A model generated the notes under the pieces. It searched no databases. It was not told the origin of the DNA and saw nothing but the letters and a program-made list of their open reading frames with translations. From the NCBI GenBank assembly GCA_030674915.1, contig JASXSV010000018.1, positions 12,349-76,348 on the forward strand: a DNA stretch of 64,000 nt, given 5' to 3'. The position numbers and the translations under genes were made by a program. This stretch comes from Candidatus Endonucleibacter bathymodioli. GTDB taxonomy: Bacteria; Pseudomonadota; Gammaproteobacteria; Pseudomonadales; Endozoicomonadaceae. Position 1 is the stretch's first letter. The number at the start of each line of letters is the position of its first letter. Positions 46,003-56,066 of this stretch are shown here, piece after piece.

Positions 46003-47880
46003 TTATTTTTTTGTTACGGGCTTATGCCACCACGTCATTAGGTCTAGGGCAAAAGGAGGAGGGGAGCTGGGGCTTTGTATGGTGTCTTTATGAACAATAG
46101 GCCAGACTGGGAGATACCACAGAGGTAGGCTGTAGTGTTGCCAAAGAAGGACGCGATCCATTGCCTTAACGTTAGACTGTAACTCGGAAAAAGTGTTTAC
46201 GTCGGCAATTTTAGCTGTAAGCTCGTCGATCACTTCCAGGTTTGCTCCGGAAAGGTTCTTCGTGCCGTGTTGATTAACTGTTGTAGATCCCCACTGGCTA
46301 GCCTGCTCTGTTCCTGGGCTGGGTGTATGGGGGAATGTATGCATTATTAAATCAAAATCCTGATTTCTTATGCGTTCTATGTATTGAGAGGCATCAACAC
46401 TCCTTATATTAAGTTTAATGCCAAGGCCTTTAAGATCTTGTTGGAATACGAGCAGGCTTTTTTCGTGTTCAGGTAGCATGATCAGAGCCTCCAGCTCGAG
46501 TTTTTTTCCGTCTTTACTCTGAATATTATCGGTTACTTTCCATCCGGCAGATTCCAGTAACTTTAAGGCTTCTTTCTTTTTTTCTCGTGTAGATAAACTT
46601 TTTTTGGTGTCCGAACCGGGAACAACAAAGGGCTGTTTGAATAATGCACTTGGTAGAGAGCTTTTCCATGGGGTAAGTTTCTTCAACTCTTCAAGGTTGG
46701 GTAAGTCTGTTGCCGCAAGCTGGGTGCCAGAAAAATAGCTAGTAGCTCTTTTATACATGCCGTGGAATTGATGGTTATTAATCCAGTCGAAATTGAAAGC
46801 GTAGCCAAGAGCTTCTCGTACCTTGATGTCTTGGAGGAAAGGACGTCGAGTGTTATAGGTAAGAGTCAGGGTTTGAGGGTTACCATTGTTGAGTAGAAGC
46901 CTTGTAAATTTGTTTTTCTTTAAGATCTTATCGTTTAAGTGGTCATTCCATATTTTTGGGTCATCAACCAGTTTAAAGTCATATCGACCCACGAGGAGGG
47001 CTTCTAGGGCGACAGTGTTGTCACGATAATATTCATATTTAAGTCGGTCAAAGTTAAAGCGACCTTTATTGACGGCTAAATCTTGACCCCAGTAATTTTT
47101 TACTCGTTCATAGGTAATGGAGCGTCCTGCTATAATATTGGAAGGTTTATAGGGGCCACTGCCAACAGGAACGTTTAGACCTGGAGATGAAAAGTCTCTG
47201 TTTTTCCAGTAGTGTTCAGGTAGTATCGGCATTTGACCTAGAATTAATGGCAGTTCTTTATTTTTATTGTTGTTAAAGTGAAAAACAACTCTGTGCGAAG
47301 AGGTGACTTCTGCTGATTCAATTTCACGATAAAAGTTTTTATAAAAGGCTGAGCCTTTTTTGCGAAGAAGGTCAAAGGAGAACTTAACATCGTGGGCAGT
47401 AAGCGGGACATCATCATGAAACCGTGCTTTTGGGTTAACATGGAAGGCTACCCAGTTGCTCTTAGGGTCGAGTTCAATTTTTTCTGCAATGTATCCGTAT
47501 TTAGTGAGTGGCTCATCCCATGACCTGGCCAGTAGCGTGTCATAAATAAGGTTGCTGGCTGCTGCTGCGGTTCCTCGATCGATATAGGGATTTAGAGTGT
47601 CAAATGTTCCAATTGCTGCCTGTCTCAGCTCGCCACCTTTTGGGGCATCTGGGTTGGTGTAATTGAAATGTGTGAAGTCTTTCGAGTATTTTGGACTGCC
47701 ATACAAAGTAATGGCATGTTTGAGTTTAGATTTTTTAATATTTTGTATTTTCGCTTTTGCTTTTTCTTTAATATGTTGTACTTTTGTTTTTTCTTTAATG
47801 TTTTCTACGTTTGCTTTTAGAGGCAGTGCACAAAATAGCAGCAAAATGGGGATTAACTTTATGTTTTTTAAAGAGGGCAT
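46003..47880 (-). CDS. yejA: Second YejA-like peptide-binding protein
   Basis: 625-residue family 5 solute-binding protein, a paralogue of its downstream neighbour: KYSKDFTHFNYTNPDAPKGG, TFDTLNPYIDRG, VKFSFDLLRKKGS and a shared C-terminus ending LMTWWH. It has a signal peptide (KLIPILLLFCALPLKA). Between the signal and the binding domain is a Lys-rich insert (about 25-55) made of repeats such as NIKEKTKVQHIKEKAKAKI, not seen in the other copy. It lacks the C-terminal membrane helix of that copy. It is first in the yejA-yejA-B-E-F series, with 289 bp before the next gene. Confidence 0.93.
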   Translation of the reverse strand: MPSLKNIKLIPILLLFCALPLKANVENIKEKTKVQHIKEKAKAKIQNIKKSKLKHAITLYGSPKYSKDFTHFNYTNPDAPKGGELRQAAIGTFDTLNPYIDRGTAAAASNLIYDTLLARSWDEPLTKYGYIAEKIELDPKSNWVAFHVNPKARFHDDVPLTAHDVKFSFDLLRKKGSAFYKNFYREIESAEVTSSHRVVFHFNNNKNKELPLILGQMPILPEHYWKNRDFSSPGLNVPVGSGPYKPSNIIAGRSITYERVKNYWGQDLAVNKGRFNFDRLKYEYYRDNTVALEALLVGRYDFKLVDDPKIWNDHLNDKILKKNKFTRLLLNNGNPQTLTLTYNTRRPFLQDIKVREALGYAFNFDWINNHQFHGMYKRATSYFSGTQLAATDLPNLEELKKLTPWKSSLPSALFKQPFVVPGSDTKKSLSTREKKKEALKLLESAGWKVTDNIQSKDGKKLELEALIMLPEHEKSLLVFQQDLKGLGIKLNIRSVDASQYIERIRNQDFDLIMHTFPHTPSPGTEQASQWGSTTVNQHGTKNLSGANLEVIDELTAKIADVNTFSELQSNVKAMDRVLLWQHYSLPLWYLPVWPIVHKDTIQSPSSPPPFALDLMTWWHKPVTKK

Positions 47881-47928
47881 TTATGCTCCTAGTATAGAGT
47901 CTTAATGAAATATTTTAGTAGCCAAGTA

Positions 47929-47972
47929 GTGCGACACTCACTCACACCTGACTCGCACCTTCAATGTATACA
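47929..47972. repeat. Dispersed intergenic repeat, partial copy 10
   Basis: CACTCACTCACACCTGACTCGCACCTTCAATG followed by TATAC resembles one end of the family. The rest of 47973-48149 holds nothing recognisable. Confidence 0.4.
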
Positions 47973-48149
47973 TGATATTGGTAAGTAGTATATCAATTAT
48001 GCGAGGATTGGTCATTTTTTAGTCGTGTTCTTTACAATTGATGCTACGGAAGGATGCTTAAAATTACTCGTATTAGTTGTAATGAGTTTGGTGAGATAGC
48101 TGGCAATGTCAATAGTAATTGGTGTGAGTGACAAGTAAGGGGTTGGCAA

Positions 48150-49766
48150 TTAGTCATATGCTCTTGCAACGTCAACGAAAAGTGTTAATTTCTGACCAGG
48201 ATGAATGTATTTGTTGTTAAGTATATTCCAGTCCTTAATTTCATTGATATCAAGATTGAATTTATCGGCAATAAGGGCCAGGGAGTCACCAGATCGCACG
48301 TGGTAGCGGACTTTGCGCACCACTTTATTCTTGTTTGGATATTGTACCCAAACAGATAGTTGCTGATTAATTCTAAGGAGATTTCTGGGTGAAATGTTGT
48401 TCCAGCGAGCAAGCTGACGGATATCTACGTTATATTTTTTTGAGATGCTCCAGAAGCTGTCACCAGGCTTAACAATATAGGTGTATTTTTGCCGGCCACT
48501 GATAGTCTGGTTTTGTCGTGATAATTCTCGCTGATTGATTGTAAGGTTGTAATCTTCCATGTTTTTTGCAGGTATAGGGATTAATAGAGACTGACCAATA
48601 ACGATAATGTTTGAATTAAGGTTGTTTGCTGCAGATATTAGGTCGATTCGGGAGTGGAATTTTTTAGCTAGGTTGTTCAGATTATCACCAGATTTAATAG
48701 TATAACGCTGCCATTGGATCCGTTTGTGAGATGGCAGTTCGGTAAGGCGGCTTTTAAATGCTTCTGCCTTGTTGACAGGGATAGCCAAATAATATGGGCC
48801 TTGCGGTGGAGTCGACCATCTGTTTAGGCCCGGATTGAGTTTGTATAGTTCCTCCAGTGAAAGATCCGCCAGTTTTGCTGCCTTGGCCATATCTAGTTGT
48901 CCCTTGATATCAACGGATTCAAAAGAGGGTTTGTTGGGGATAGGCGGTAGTTTGATGCCATATAGTTCTGGGTTTTTAATAACCTTTCCGATAGCAATTA
49001 GCTTTTGAACATAATTCTTTGTTTCTTTAGGTAAATCCAGACTCCATAAGTCTGTTGATTCTCCCTTTTTGATATTTTTTTGTAAAGCTCGGTACACGCG
49101 ACCCGGCCCGGAATTATAGGCGGCTAGTGCTAGCTCCCAGTTATTAAACCTTTTGTAAAGGGATAGCATATAGTTGAGAGCCATTTTCGTTGCTGCAACA
49201 ATATCTCTGCGACCGTCGTACCACCATGTTAACTCCAGACCGAAGTGCTGGCCAGTGGATGGCATAATTTGCCAGAGGCCGGAAGCGCCAGCGTGGGAAT
49301 AAGCAAAAGGATCAAAATCGCTTTCGACGATGGGCATCAGCGCTATTTCCAGTGGTAGTCCTCTGGCCTCAGTTTCTTCAATAATATGATAAAGATAAGG
49401 GGCTGCTCTGATTGACATTTTATCAAAGTAACTTTGATTATGCTTATACCAATCAAGTTTCGTTTTAATCTGCCGGTTAGTTTTGTTAAGGTCCATGGCT
49501 AGTCCGTTCTGGATGCGTTGCCAGATATCCGTTGTCTGCTGTGTTTGTAGGGAGTCTTCGGTCGTTGATGTGGGTTGTCCTTCCTTGTTGTTCTTGTCAT
49601 CCTGTAAGTTGAAATCATCCTCATTTTCTTTGTTTACTGAATCCTCTTCTTGTAGAACTGATGAATTTTGACAGCTGATCAGCATAAAATATAGGGAGAA
49701 GACAGCCAGCAGTAGGAGGTTCTTGACTAAGGAAAATGTGGCTTGTGGATAGTAATATTTAAGCAT
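48150..49766 (-). CDS. mltD: Membrane-bound lytic murein transglycosylase D
   Basis: Cleaves peptidoglycan glycan strands by forming 1,6-anhydro-muramic ends during cell wall remodelling. From the ATG at 49766 (538 residues) there is a lipoprotein signal ending in the lipobox LISC. The SLT domain follows with catalytic Glu in MPIVESDFDPFAYS, then GASGLWQIMP and AYNSGPGRV. Three C-terminal LysM modules start at YTIKSGDNL, YIVKPGDSF and YHVRSGDSL. The frame opens 12 codons earlier. It neighbours gloB, as in E. coli. Confidence 0.95.
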   Translation of the reverse strand: MLKYYYPQATFSLVKNLLLLAVFSLYFMLISCQNSSVLQEEDSVNKENEDDFNLQDDKNNKEGQPTSTTEDSLQTQQTTDIWQRIQNGLAMDLNKTNRQIKTKLDWYKHNQSYFDKMSIRAAPYLYHIIEETEARGLPLEIALMPIVESDFDPFAYSHAGASGLWQIMPSTGQHFGLELTWWYDGRRDIVAATKMALNYMLSLYKRFNNWELALAAYNSGPGRVYRALQKNIKKGESTDLWSLDLPKETKNYVQKLIAIGKVIKNPELYGIKLPPIPNKPSFESVDIKGQLDMAKAAKLADLSLEELYKLNPGLNRWSTPPQGPYYLAIPVNKAEAFKSRLTELPSHKRIQWQRYTIKSGDNLNNLAKKFHSRIDLISAANNLNSNIIVIGQSLLIPIPAKNMEDYNLTINQRELSRQNQTISGRQKYTYIVKPGDSFWSISKKYNVDIRQLARWNNISPRNLLRINQQLSVWVQYPNKNKVVRKVRYHVRSGDSLALIADKFNLDINEIKDWNILNNKYIHPGQKLTLFVDVARAYD

Positions 49767-49937
49767 ACAATTCTGATCTAAATGTTCAGCTGATGATAAC
49801 AATACACTACCAACAATCCATGGATAAAGTCATGATCTATCGTAAATTATGTTATTCATTCTAGGAGTAAAATATTTTTCGATAGCTAGCAATCCTATGG
49901 TAGGCATGGAGTGTAAGGTGGTTGCTTGCTGCTCTGT

Positions 49938-50071
49938 ATATATGTTTCCATTGAAAGTTTGAGAGAAGGGGAGGTCAAAGAGCGAAGCGTCCACATGAGT
50001 TTGAAAGTAGTATATGAGTGAGGTGAGTGAGGTAGTCAAAAAACCTCACGTTTCCAATAGTAGCGAGTATC
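49938..50071. repeat. Dispersed intergenic repeat, copy 11
   Basis: Starts TATATGTTTCCATTGAAAGT, has GAGTGAGGTGAGTGAGGTAGTCAA in the core and ends ACCTCACGTTTCCAATAGTA. It lies between mltD and gloB. Confidence 0.7.
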
Positions 50072-50124
50072 AACGTAGAGTAGCCAGTGCTCTTTAAATC
50101 TATGACAATAAAGATGTTCTTGAC

Positions 50125-50913
50125 TTAAAAGTTATCTTTCATTGTCCGAATAGCACTAAGTATGGCGGAAGGATTATTTTCAATGGTTGCGCCAATGAGA
50201 GGGTGTTTTTGAGTGACACTGTTTATTATAGATGGTTGCCGGGTTCTCATAAAGGGATTTATTTTTTTTTCAAGGGATATAGTTGAGGGCAGGGAAGGAG
50301 TGTTTAATTGCCGCAGGGTGTCTACTTCTTTGATATGGGCTTGCAAGTCGGTGTTGTCACGGTCAATAGTGACAGCAAAGGCTAGGTTACTACGGGTATA
50401 TTCGTGGGCACAATACACCTGTGTCGCGTCTGGAAGAGAGGCAAGTTTGTCCAGTGATGCTTGCATTTGTTTAGCAGTGCCTTCAAAAAGTCGTCCACAG
50501 CCTCCGGAGAACAGTGTGTCGCCACAAAAAAGCATCGGTGCCATTTTATTTTCTCCGGCAATAAAATAGGAAATATGGTCAAGAGTATGGCCTGGAGTTG
50601 TGAGAACCTTGACTGAGTGGCCTAATATTAGTACCTCTTCGCCTTCTTTTACTGGAGTTATAAAGCTGCCTATTGCTGGGTTATCAGGACTGTACACTGG
50701 AATAGGATGTCGGTTTATAAGGCTTTTTACTCCTCCAGTGTGGTCATAGTGATGGTGGGTAATAAGGATGCCAGCTAACTTCAGGTTTGTTTTTGCCATG
50801 AACTGTATCACTGGCTTATGATCACCAGGATCTACTACAAATAGATAAGTTTTGTTATGAATTGCCCATATATAGTTGTCCGAAAATGCTGGAATGGCAG
50901 TAACGATCAGCAT
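50125..50913 (-). CDS. gloB: Hydroxyacylglutathione hydrolase (glyoxalase II)
   Basis: Hydrolyses S-lactoylglutathione to D-lactate and glutathione, the second step of methylglyoxal detoxification. 262 residues of the metallo-beta-lactamase fold with the metal-binding motif THHHYDHTGG (about 52-61), a further His in TTPGHTLDHISYF, the metal-bridging Asp in LFCGDTLFSGGCGR and the His in YCAHEYTRSN. It is divergent from yafS, as in E. coli. Confidence 0.95.
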   Translation of the reverse strand: MLIVTAIPAFSDNYIWAIHNKTYLFVVDPGDHKPVIQFMAKTNLKLAGILITHHHYDHTGGVKSLINRHPIPVYSPDNPAIGSFITPVKEGEEVLILGHSVKVLTTPGHTLDHISYFIAGENKMAPMLFCGDTLFSGGCGRLFEGTAKQMQASLDKLASLPDATQVYCAHEYTRSNLAFAVTIDRDNTDLQAHIKEVDTLRQLNTPSLPSTISLEKKINPFMRTRQPSIINSVTQKHPLIGATIENNPSAILSAIRTMKDNF

Positions 50914-51033
50914 GATTGATATCCTTGCAGAAAAAGATTTACTATTCTCCTGATTTAGGTGATCTTGACAACTTCCTATTTAGGGAGACGTGCATGATTT
51001 ATTGGAGGTACCCCAAAATAGCCTTTGGCGAGT

Positions 51034-51155
51034 TATACCCTTTATCTTTGAGGCTGTGAGTTTGTGACTGCTTTCACTCATCTAACCAGCTACTATCAGT
51101 GGCGGTTGGTATGAGGTCGTTTATCGCCTACTTACCTTCAATGGTTACTGGATAC
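51034..51155. repeat. Dispersed intergenic repeat, copy 12
   Basis: Same orientation as copy 8. It runs from TATACCCTTTATCTTTGAGG through GTGACTGCTTTCACTCATC to CTTACCTTCAATGGTTACTG. It fills the divergent gloB-yafS promoter region. Confidence 0.75.
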
Positions 51156-51190
51156 ATGTGCTGGTATAAACTGATATTTAGTGGTTACTC

Positions 51191-51982
51191 ATGTTTGGAT
51201 ATTTTCAACCGGTGAATTTTGCCGAGAAATCACAGAGGCTTCGAGATTGGTTTGGCTCTTCCGGTGGAATGTCCATTTTAAAGGCCGAGCAGCGTTTCCT
51301 TGATTGCACGCTACAAAGGATATTTGGCTACTATGCTTGCCAAGTGAGTGTTGCGGGAGGCTTAGAAATGCTGAATAACTGTTCAGTGGGATATCACTTT
51401 AAATTGATAAACACTCCGACGGCTTCGCACGGTTTATCAGCCATTGCCTGTGATGCTAATTTTTGGCCTATTAATCCTGGTAGTCTTGACTTGATATTGT
51501 TACACCATGTTCTTGATATAGCTGATAGTCCTCATCGCCTGCTGATTGAAGCAGCGAAGAGTATTATACCGGAAGGTAAGTTAGTTGTGTTAGGTTTTAA
51601 TCCCTGTAGTCTAAGTGGTATTGGTCGCTGGATTATGCCTGAAAGAATTGGGGCCTTTAAAGGTGTGAAGTTTATTCATGCTCGTCGCTTACAAGACTGG
51701 TTAAAGTTACTGGGTTTTAATATTGATCAAATAACCTATGGTTCTTATGTCAATCCTCTAGATCGTTTTTTAAAAAAAGATTCTGAAGAGATTATCGAGA
51801 AGAGATGTGCTCATTGGCGACTGCCTTTCGGTTCGTTTTATAGCATACTGGCAACTAAAGAAACGCATTGTATGACGTCGCTGAGGCAGCCCTGGCTGGA
51901 GGTTGGAAATAACCTTATGGGACAACCTGTTGTCAGATCTCGTGCTAATAGTTTTGGAGAAAATATTGAGTCAGCTCGTTGA
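51191..51982 (+). CDS. yafS: YafS-like SAM-dependent methyltransferase
   Basis: 263 residues. A class I methyltransferase fold is suggested by the [20 protein letters not shown] block and [18 protein letters not shown], both typical of the Methyltransf_11 type. The N-terminal SAM-binding glycine motif is degenerate (SVAGGLEML). The name rests on family appearance and on the gloB-yafS-rnhA-dnaQ neighbourhood shared with E. coli. The substrate is unknown. It overlaps the start of rnhA by 17 bp. Confidence 0.85.
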   Translation: MFGYFQPVNFAEKSQRLRDWFGSSGGMSILKAEQRFLDCTLQRIFGYYACQVSVAGGLEMLNNCSVGYHFKLINTPTASHGLSAIACDANFWPINPGSLDLILLHHVLDIADSPHRLLIEAAKSIIPEGKLVVLGFNPCSLSGIGRWIMPERIGAFKGVKFIHARRLQDWLKLLGFNIDQITYGSYVNPLDRFLKKDSEEIIEKRCAHWRLPFGSFYSILATKETHCMTSLRQPWLEVGNNLMGQPVVRSRANSFGENIESAR

Positions 51983-52418
51983 GCTTTTTACTGATGGTGC
52001 TTGTAAAGGCAACCCTGGTCCTGGAGGTTGGGGGGTGTTGTTACGTTATGGTCAGGTTGAGAAAGAGCTTTATGGTGGCGAAGAAATGACCACCAATAAC
52101 CGTATGGAGCTTCAGGCGGCTATAAAAGGTTTAAGTTCTCTGAATAGGTCTTGTAAGGTTCGTGTAACAACAGACTCCCAGTATGTAAAGCAGGGCATTA
52201 CGACGTGGTTGTCTAATTGGAAAAGTAAAAGCTGGAAAACTGCCGCTGGAAAATTAGTGAAAAATCAGGATTTATGGGTGCTTCTTGATCAACAGAATCA
52301 GAAGCACCAAATAGAATGGTGCTGGGTTAAAGGGCATTCAGGGCATTATGAGAATGAAATAGCGGATGCCCTAGCATGTCGAGGAGCAGAAGAGTTTTTA
52401 TCTGGTAAAAAGTGCTAA
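51966..52418 (+). CDS. rnhA: Ribonuclease HI
   Basis: Degrades the RNA strand of RNA-DNA hybrids, removing R-loops and primers. 150 residues with the active-site acidic residues in [16 protein letters not shown] (Asp), RMELQAAI (Glu), [12 protein letters not shown] (Asp) and NEIADALA (Asp), and the His loop GHSGHYENE. The frame is open upstream to 51903, but GGAG at 51956-51959 sits six bases before the TTG at 51966 and homologues begin there, so a TTG start is inferred. Confidence 0.95.
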   Translation: MSQLVELFTDGACKGNPGPGGWGVLLRYGQVEKELYGGEEMTTNNRMELQAAIKGLSSLNRSCKVRVTTDSQYVKQGITTWLSNWKSKSWKTAAGKLVKNQDLWVLLDQQNQKHQIEWCWVKGHSGHYENEIADALACRGAEEFLSGKKC

Positions 52419-52474
52419 CAGTGTTAGCTGGCTGCGTTCTCTTAATTTCGGTCTGCTTACCCAGCTATCTTGGT

Positions 52475-52575
52475 GATAGGTTTTATACTTATTTACCTAC
52501 TTAAGTTGGTTTTTTGGCTGCTCTCTCTCATTCCCATAATTTTCGGAGACTCACACCTTCAAGGTAATTGGTATA
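52475..52575. repeat. Dispersed intergenic repeat, copy 13
   Basis: Ends with GACTCACACCTTCAAGGTAA followed by TTGGTATAGAG. The inner GGCTGCTCTCTCTCATTC corresponds to the complement of the core. It lies between rnhA and dnaQ. Confidence 0.65.
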
Positions 52576-52594
52576 GAGTCAATAAGGATTTTTC

Positions 52595-53305
52595 ATGAAA
52601 CAGATTGTTCTTGATACAGAAACCACGGGTATTTCTCCTAGCCAGGGACATCGTATTGTGGAAATTGGCTGTGTAGAGATAGTTAATCGAAAAATTACCG
52701 GCAAGCACTACCAAGCCTATATTAATCCTCAGTATGTTATGGGTGATGAGGTCATGAAAATTCATGGTATAACCAATGAATTCTTACAGGATAAACCGTT
52801 GTTTTCTGCTATTGCTGACAAGTTTTTCGAGTTAATCAACGGTTCCGAGCTAATTATTCATAATGCACCCTTCGATTTAGGCTTTATTAACAATGAATTC
52901 AAGCTGCTTGGCAGCGATAATGTCAGGGTTGAAGATTACTGCTCAATAACGGATACCCTGGTTATGGCCAGGAGCAAGCACCCAGGTCAAAAGAATAATC
53001 TTGATGCTCTTTGCAAGCGTTACCAGATCAATAATTCTTCCCGAACCTTTCACGGGGCGTTATTGGACTCGCAAATTCTGGCAGAAGTTTATCTAGCTAT
53101 GACCGGAGGGCAGAGATTATTATCTCTGGGGAACGATGAAGAGAAAGAGTTGGGAGATAAGAGTTCAATGGTTAGGAGGCTGTCACCTGATCGCCGACCA
53201 TGTAAAATTATCAAGGCTGCTCCGGATGAACTGGAAAGGCATCAGAAAAAACTGGCTGCGATTAATAATAAAGCTGGTACTTGTCTCTGGTCTGAGGATA
53301 TGTGA
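52595..53305 (+). CDS. dnaQ: DNA polymerase III epsilon subunit (proofreading exonuclease)
   Basis: The 3'-5' proofreading exonuclease of the replicative polymerase. 236 residues. DEDDh motifs: ExoI LDTETTG (Asp7, Glu9), ExoII IIHNAPFDLGF and ExoIII with HGALLDSQILAEVY. A C-terminal tail for binding the alpha subunit follows. AAGGA lies seven bases before the ATG. Gene order rnhA-dnaQ is conserved. Confidence 0.96.
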   Translation: MKQIVLDTETTGISPSQGHRIVEIGCVEIVNRKITGKHYQAYINPQYVMGDEVMKIHGITNEFLQDKPLFSAIADKFFELINGSELIIHNAPFDLGFINNEFKLLGSDNVRVEDYCSITDTLVMARSKHPGQKNNLDALCKRYQINNSSRTFHGALLDSQILAEVYLAMTGGQRLLSLGNDEEKELGDKSSMVRRLSPDRRPCKIIKAAPDELERHQKKLAAINNKAGTCLWSEDM

Positions 53306-53429
53306 GCATAGTAGATAAACCTGATTATGAAGAATAGCAGGTTCTCAGTAACGTCTTTTTTATCTTTTTTATCTTTTTATCAGTTTTCCTTGGAGGATTG
53401 AGGTTTTTGATTGATATTACTTAGTCAAA

Positions 53430-53497
53430 TTACTTACTATTCGTGGGTACATGCGCCTTCGCTCGTGTGTTGCCTACCCTCATTTCAATGGAAGCGA
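53430..53497. repeat. Dispersed intergenic repeat, partial copy 14
   Basis: GTGTTGCCTACCCTCATTTCAATGGAAGCGA resembles one end of the family. Just upstream at 53355-53380 is a short TCTTTTTTA repeat. Confidence 0.45.
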
Positions 53498-53923
53498 ATA
53501 TTTTTCTTTATTTTGATGTTTGTTATCACTTGTTGTTATGCATTTTTCATAATTTGAAAGCTCTATCAGGTTACCGTCTGGGTCTCTAACGTAAATAGAA
53601 ATAATTTTACCGAGCGCTCCAGTACGCTCAATGGGCCCTTCTAATATGTGAATTTCACATTTTTGCAGGTGTGCAATGGCTTTGTCTAAAGATGTATCCA
53701 TTATAAAGCATAGATCTGCGGAACCGCATTTAGTATTCATAGCTTTAGGTTCAAACTCTTTGCCTAGTTGGTGTAAATTTATCTTTTGCTTGCCGAATGC
53801 TAAGGCAACGCGTCCGCCTTTAAATATGACTTTTTGCATGCCTAATACTAATTCGTAAAAGGCTACGGTTGAATCTATATCCCGGACAGTTAAAACCAGG
53901 TGGTCAAGTCTATTTAGTTGCAC
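53480..53923 (-). CDS. VOC superfamily (glyoxalase/bleomycin-resistance fold) protein
   Basis: 147 residues of the vicinal-oxygen-chelate fold with two beta-alpha-beta-beta-beta halves: LDHLVLTVRDIDSTVAFYEL with LG in the first, and DLCFIMDTSLDKAIAHL, GPIERTGALGKIISIYVRD, PDGNLIELSNY in the second. His8 (LDHLVL) and Glu in LIELS are the usual metal ligands. Relatives include glyoxalase I-like and virulence-associated VOC proteins; the substrate cannot be told from sequence. It sits next to the catalase on the same strand with no clear operon link. Confidence 0.85.
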   Translation of the reverse strand: MQLNRLDHLVLTVRDIDSTVAFYELVLGMQKVIFKGGRVALAFGKQKINLHQLGKEFEPKAMNTKCGSADLCFIMDTSLDKAIAHLQKCEIHILEGPIERTGALGKIISIYVRDPDGNLIELSNYEKCITTSDNKHQNKEKYSLPLK

Positions 53924-54053
53924 GCTATTTAATTCCTTGGAATGTGTAGCGATAAGTTTTGTGGTTTTTGGGTGGGTGGTAGGACAGTTTAAGGCTCCAA
54001 AATAGCTATAGCAGCTTGTATGGATATTTTCTCCGTCTCTGCGAACATACGCT

Positions 54054-55514
54054 CTATTTTAATATTTTATCTATAGGAATTTCGAGAGCGTTAGCAACAC
54101 CTTTACCGTATTCCTTATCTGCTTTCATACAATTAGTGATATGACGTATTTGAATTTCTTTAGAAGCATCTTTTATTGCACGTGCGGTATTTTCAAAGAG
54201 GATCTTTTGTTGGGCAGGGCTCATTAACCGAAACAGATCGCCGGGCTGAGAATAGTAGTCATCATCATCTTTGTGGTGGCTCCAATGATCTGATGCACCC
54301 TGGAGATTTAAAGGAGGTTCTCTAAAATCAGATTGTTCCTGCCACTCGCCATGGCTGTTGGGTTCATAGCCTAGGGTGCCGCCATAGTTACCGTCAACTC
54401 GCATAGCACCGTCACGGTGAAAAGTGTTGACTGGGCAACGAGCCTGGTTTGTTGGTATTGTATGGTGATTAACACCGAGTCGGTAGCGCTGCGCATCACC
54501 GTATGAAAAAAGTCGTCCTTGCAACATTTTATCCGGTGAAAAACTAATGCCAGGAACAATATTTGCCGGATTAAATGCAGACTGTTCTACTTCAGCAAAA
54601 TAGTTCTCAGGGTTTTTGTTTAATTGAAGTACGCCCACATTAATTAGTGGATATTTTCTGTGTGGCCAGACTTTAGTCAAATCAAACGGATTAAATGGAG
54701 ATTTTGTTGCCTCTTCCTCTGTCATTATTTGAATTTTCATGTGCCATTGCGGATAGTCGCCTTTTTCAATCGCATCATATAAATCGCGCTGGTGGCTTTC
54801 TCTGCATTTTCCAATAATCATTTCAGCTTCGTCATCGGCCAGATTTTTAATGCCTTGTTGTGTGTGCAGGTGAAATTTAACCCAAAATCGTTTATTTTCT
54901 GAATTGATCAAGCTGAAAGTATGGCTCCCAAATCCGTGCATATGCCGGTAAGAAGCAGGAATTCCTCGATCACTCATAGTAATCGTGATTTGATGTAATG
55001 CTTCAGGTAGTAATGTCCAAAAATCCCAGTTATTTTCTGTGCTGCGAAGGTTAGTTCGTGGGTCACGTTTAACAGCATGATTGAGATCAGGAAACTTTAA
55101 TGGATCACGGAGGAAAAAAACGGGTGTATTATTACCGACTAGATCCCAATTTCCTTGCTCAGTATAAAATTTAATCGCAAAGCCGCGGATATCTCGTTCG
55201 GCATCTGCTGCACCACGTTCTCCTGCAACAGTTGAAAAGCGGACAAATAAGTCAGTTGTCTTGCCAATATCAGAAAATATTTTCGCTTTGGTGTATTTGG
55301 TAATGTCATGGGTCACGGTGAATGTACCATAAGCTCCCGAACCTTTTGCGTGCATTCGCCGCTCTGGAATCACCTCGCGATCAAAATGAGCAATCTTTTC
55401 TAAGAACCAAACGTCTTGTAGCAATTGGGGGCCACGAGGACCAGCCGTCAAAATATTTTGGTTGTCAGCAACAGGAGCGCCTACGTTATTAGTCAATGTC
55501 TTTTTTTTTGTCAT
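54054..55514 (-). CDS. katA: Catalase (monofunctional, haem)
   Basis: Converts hydrogen peroxide to water and oxygen. 486 residues, a small-subunit catalase. Distal His55 lies in [13 protein letters not shown], Asn128 in [10 protein letters not shown], and the proximal Tyr (near 338) in [14 protein letters not shown]. There is no signal peptide, so it is cytoplasmic. It has no OxyR-type site that I can identify. It would defend against host or mitochondrial oxidants. Confidence 0.96.
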   Translation of the reverse strand: MTKKKTLTNNVGAPVADNQNILTAGPRGPQLLQDVWFLEKIAHFDREVIPERRMHAKGSGAYGTFTVTHDITKYTKAKIFSDIGKTTDLFVRFSTVAGERGAADAERDIRGFAIKFYTEQGNWDLVGNNTPVFFLRDPLKFPDLNHAVKRDPRTNLRSTENNWDFWTLLPEALHQITITMSDRGIPASYRHMHGFGSHTFSLINSENKRFWVKFHLHTQQGIKNLADDEAEMIIGKCRESHQRDLYDAIEKGDYPQWHMKIQIMTEEEATKSPFNPFDLTKVWPHRKYPLINVGVLQLNKNPENYFAEVEQSAFNPANIVPGISFSPDKMLQGRLFSYGDAQRYRLGVNHHTIPTNQARCPVNTFHRDGAMRVDGNYGGTLGYEPNSHGEWQEQSDFREPPLNLQGASDHWSHHKDDDDYYSQPGDLFRLMSPAQQKILFENTARAIKDASKEIQIRHITNCMKADKEYGKGVANALEIPIDKILK

Positions 55515-55791
55515 TTAAAATCTCTTTTTATCTTTTCTTTGTTGTGGGTGCAGTACTGGTCTTTTTAGACCAAAACTAATAAATAATTGGAATAACGTGT
55601 TAGTCAAGTCTAGAGTTCTTCTAAGGTACTGAGTCTACAGGATTTTTTCTTAGTAGCAAGTCTGCCAGACCTAATCTAGTGATTGTGCGAGTTCAATATC
55701 ATTGGCCTTAGCGTAATTGATTGTTCTCGTGAAAACAGGTAAATATTTTGTGTACGGACAGCATGGGCATACTGATGATACGAAGGTCTTT
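55515..55791. other. Region upstream of katA
   Basis: No gene; it should contain the katA promoter. Nothing else is recognised. Confidence 0.3.
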
Positions 55792-55907
55792 AGTTACCAT
55801 TGAGTTTGAAGGTAGGTGACAAATTAGCGAATTCCTACGAGTTTACGAGCCGTAGGGATGAGTGAATGCAGTCAATCACCCCACGCATTTAAGGGTAATG
55901 GGTGTAT
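55792..55907. repeat. Dispersed intergenic repeat, copy 15
   Basis: Left end AGTTACCATTGAGTTTGAAG, followed by GTAGGTGACAAATTAGCGA, the internal CCTACGAGTTTACG and GTAGGGATGAGTGAATGCAG. Right end CCACGCATTTAAGGGTAATG followed by GGTGTATAAG. One of the most complete copies. Confidence 0.78.
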
Positions 55908-56066
55908 AAGAAAGGTAGGCTGGCGGCGAGTTGTCACAAGAAAACTAAGTCATGTGTTTTAATTGTCATCGTAAATGTTAAGCAAATTACCTCTGATCTC
56001 AATTATTACTGATGGCTAACCGCCTAGCATCAGAGGTGCTGCTCTGCCATGTACGACTACATGCGT

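Noticed and set aside
51903..51965. Upstream ATG of rnhA
   Set aside because: Family members begin close to [18 protein letters not shown] is placed for the TTG at 51966.
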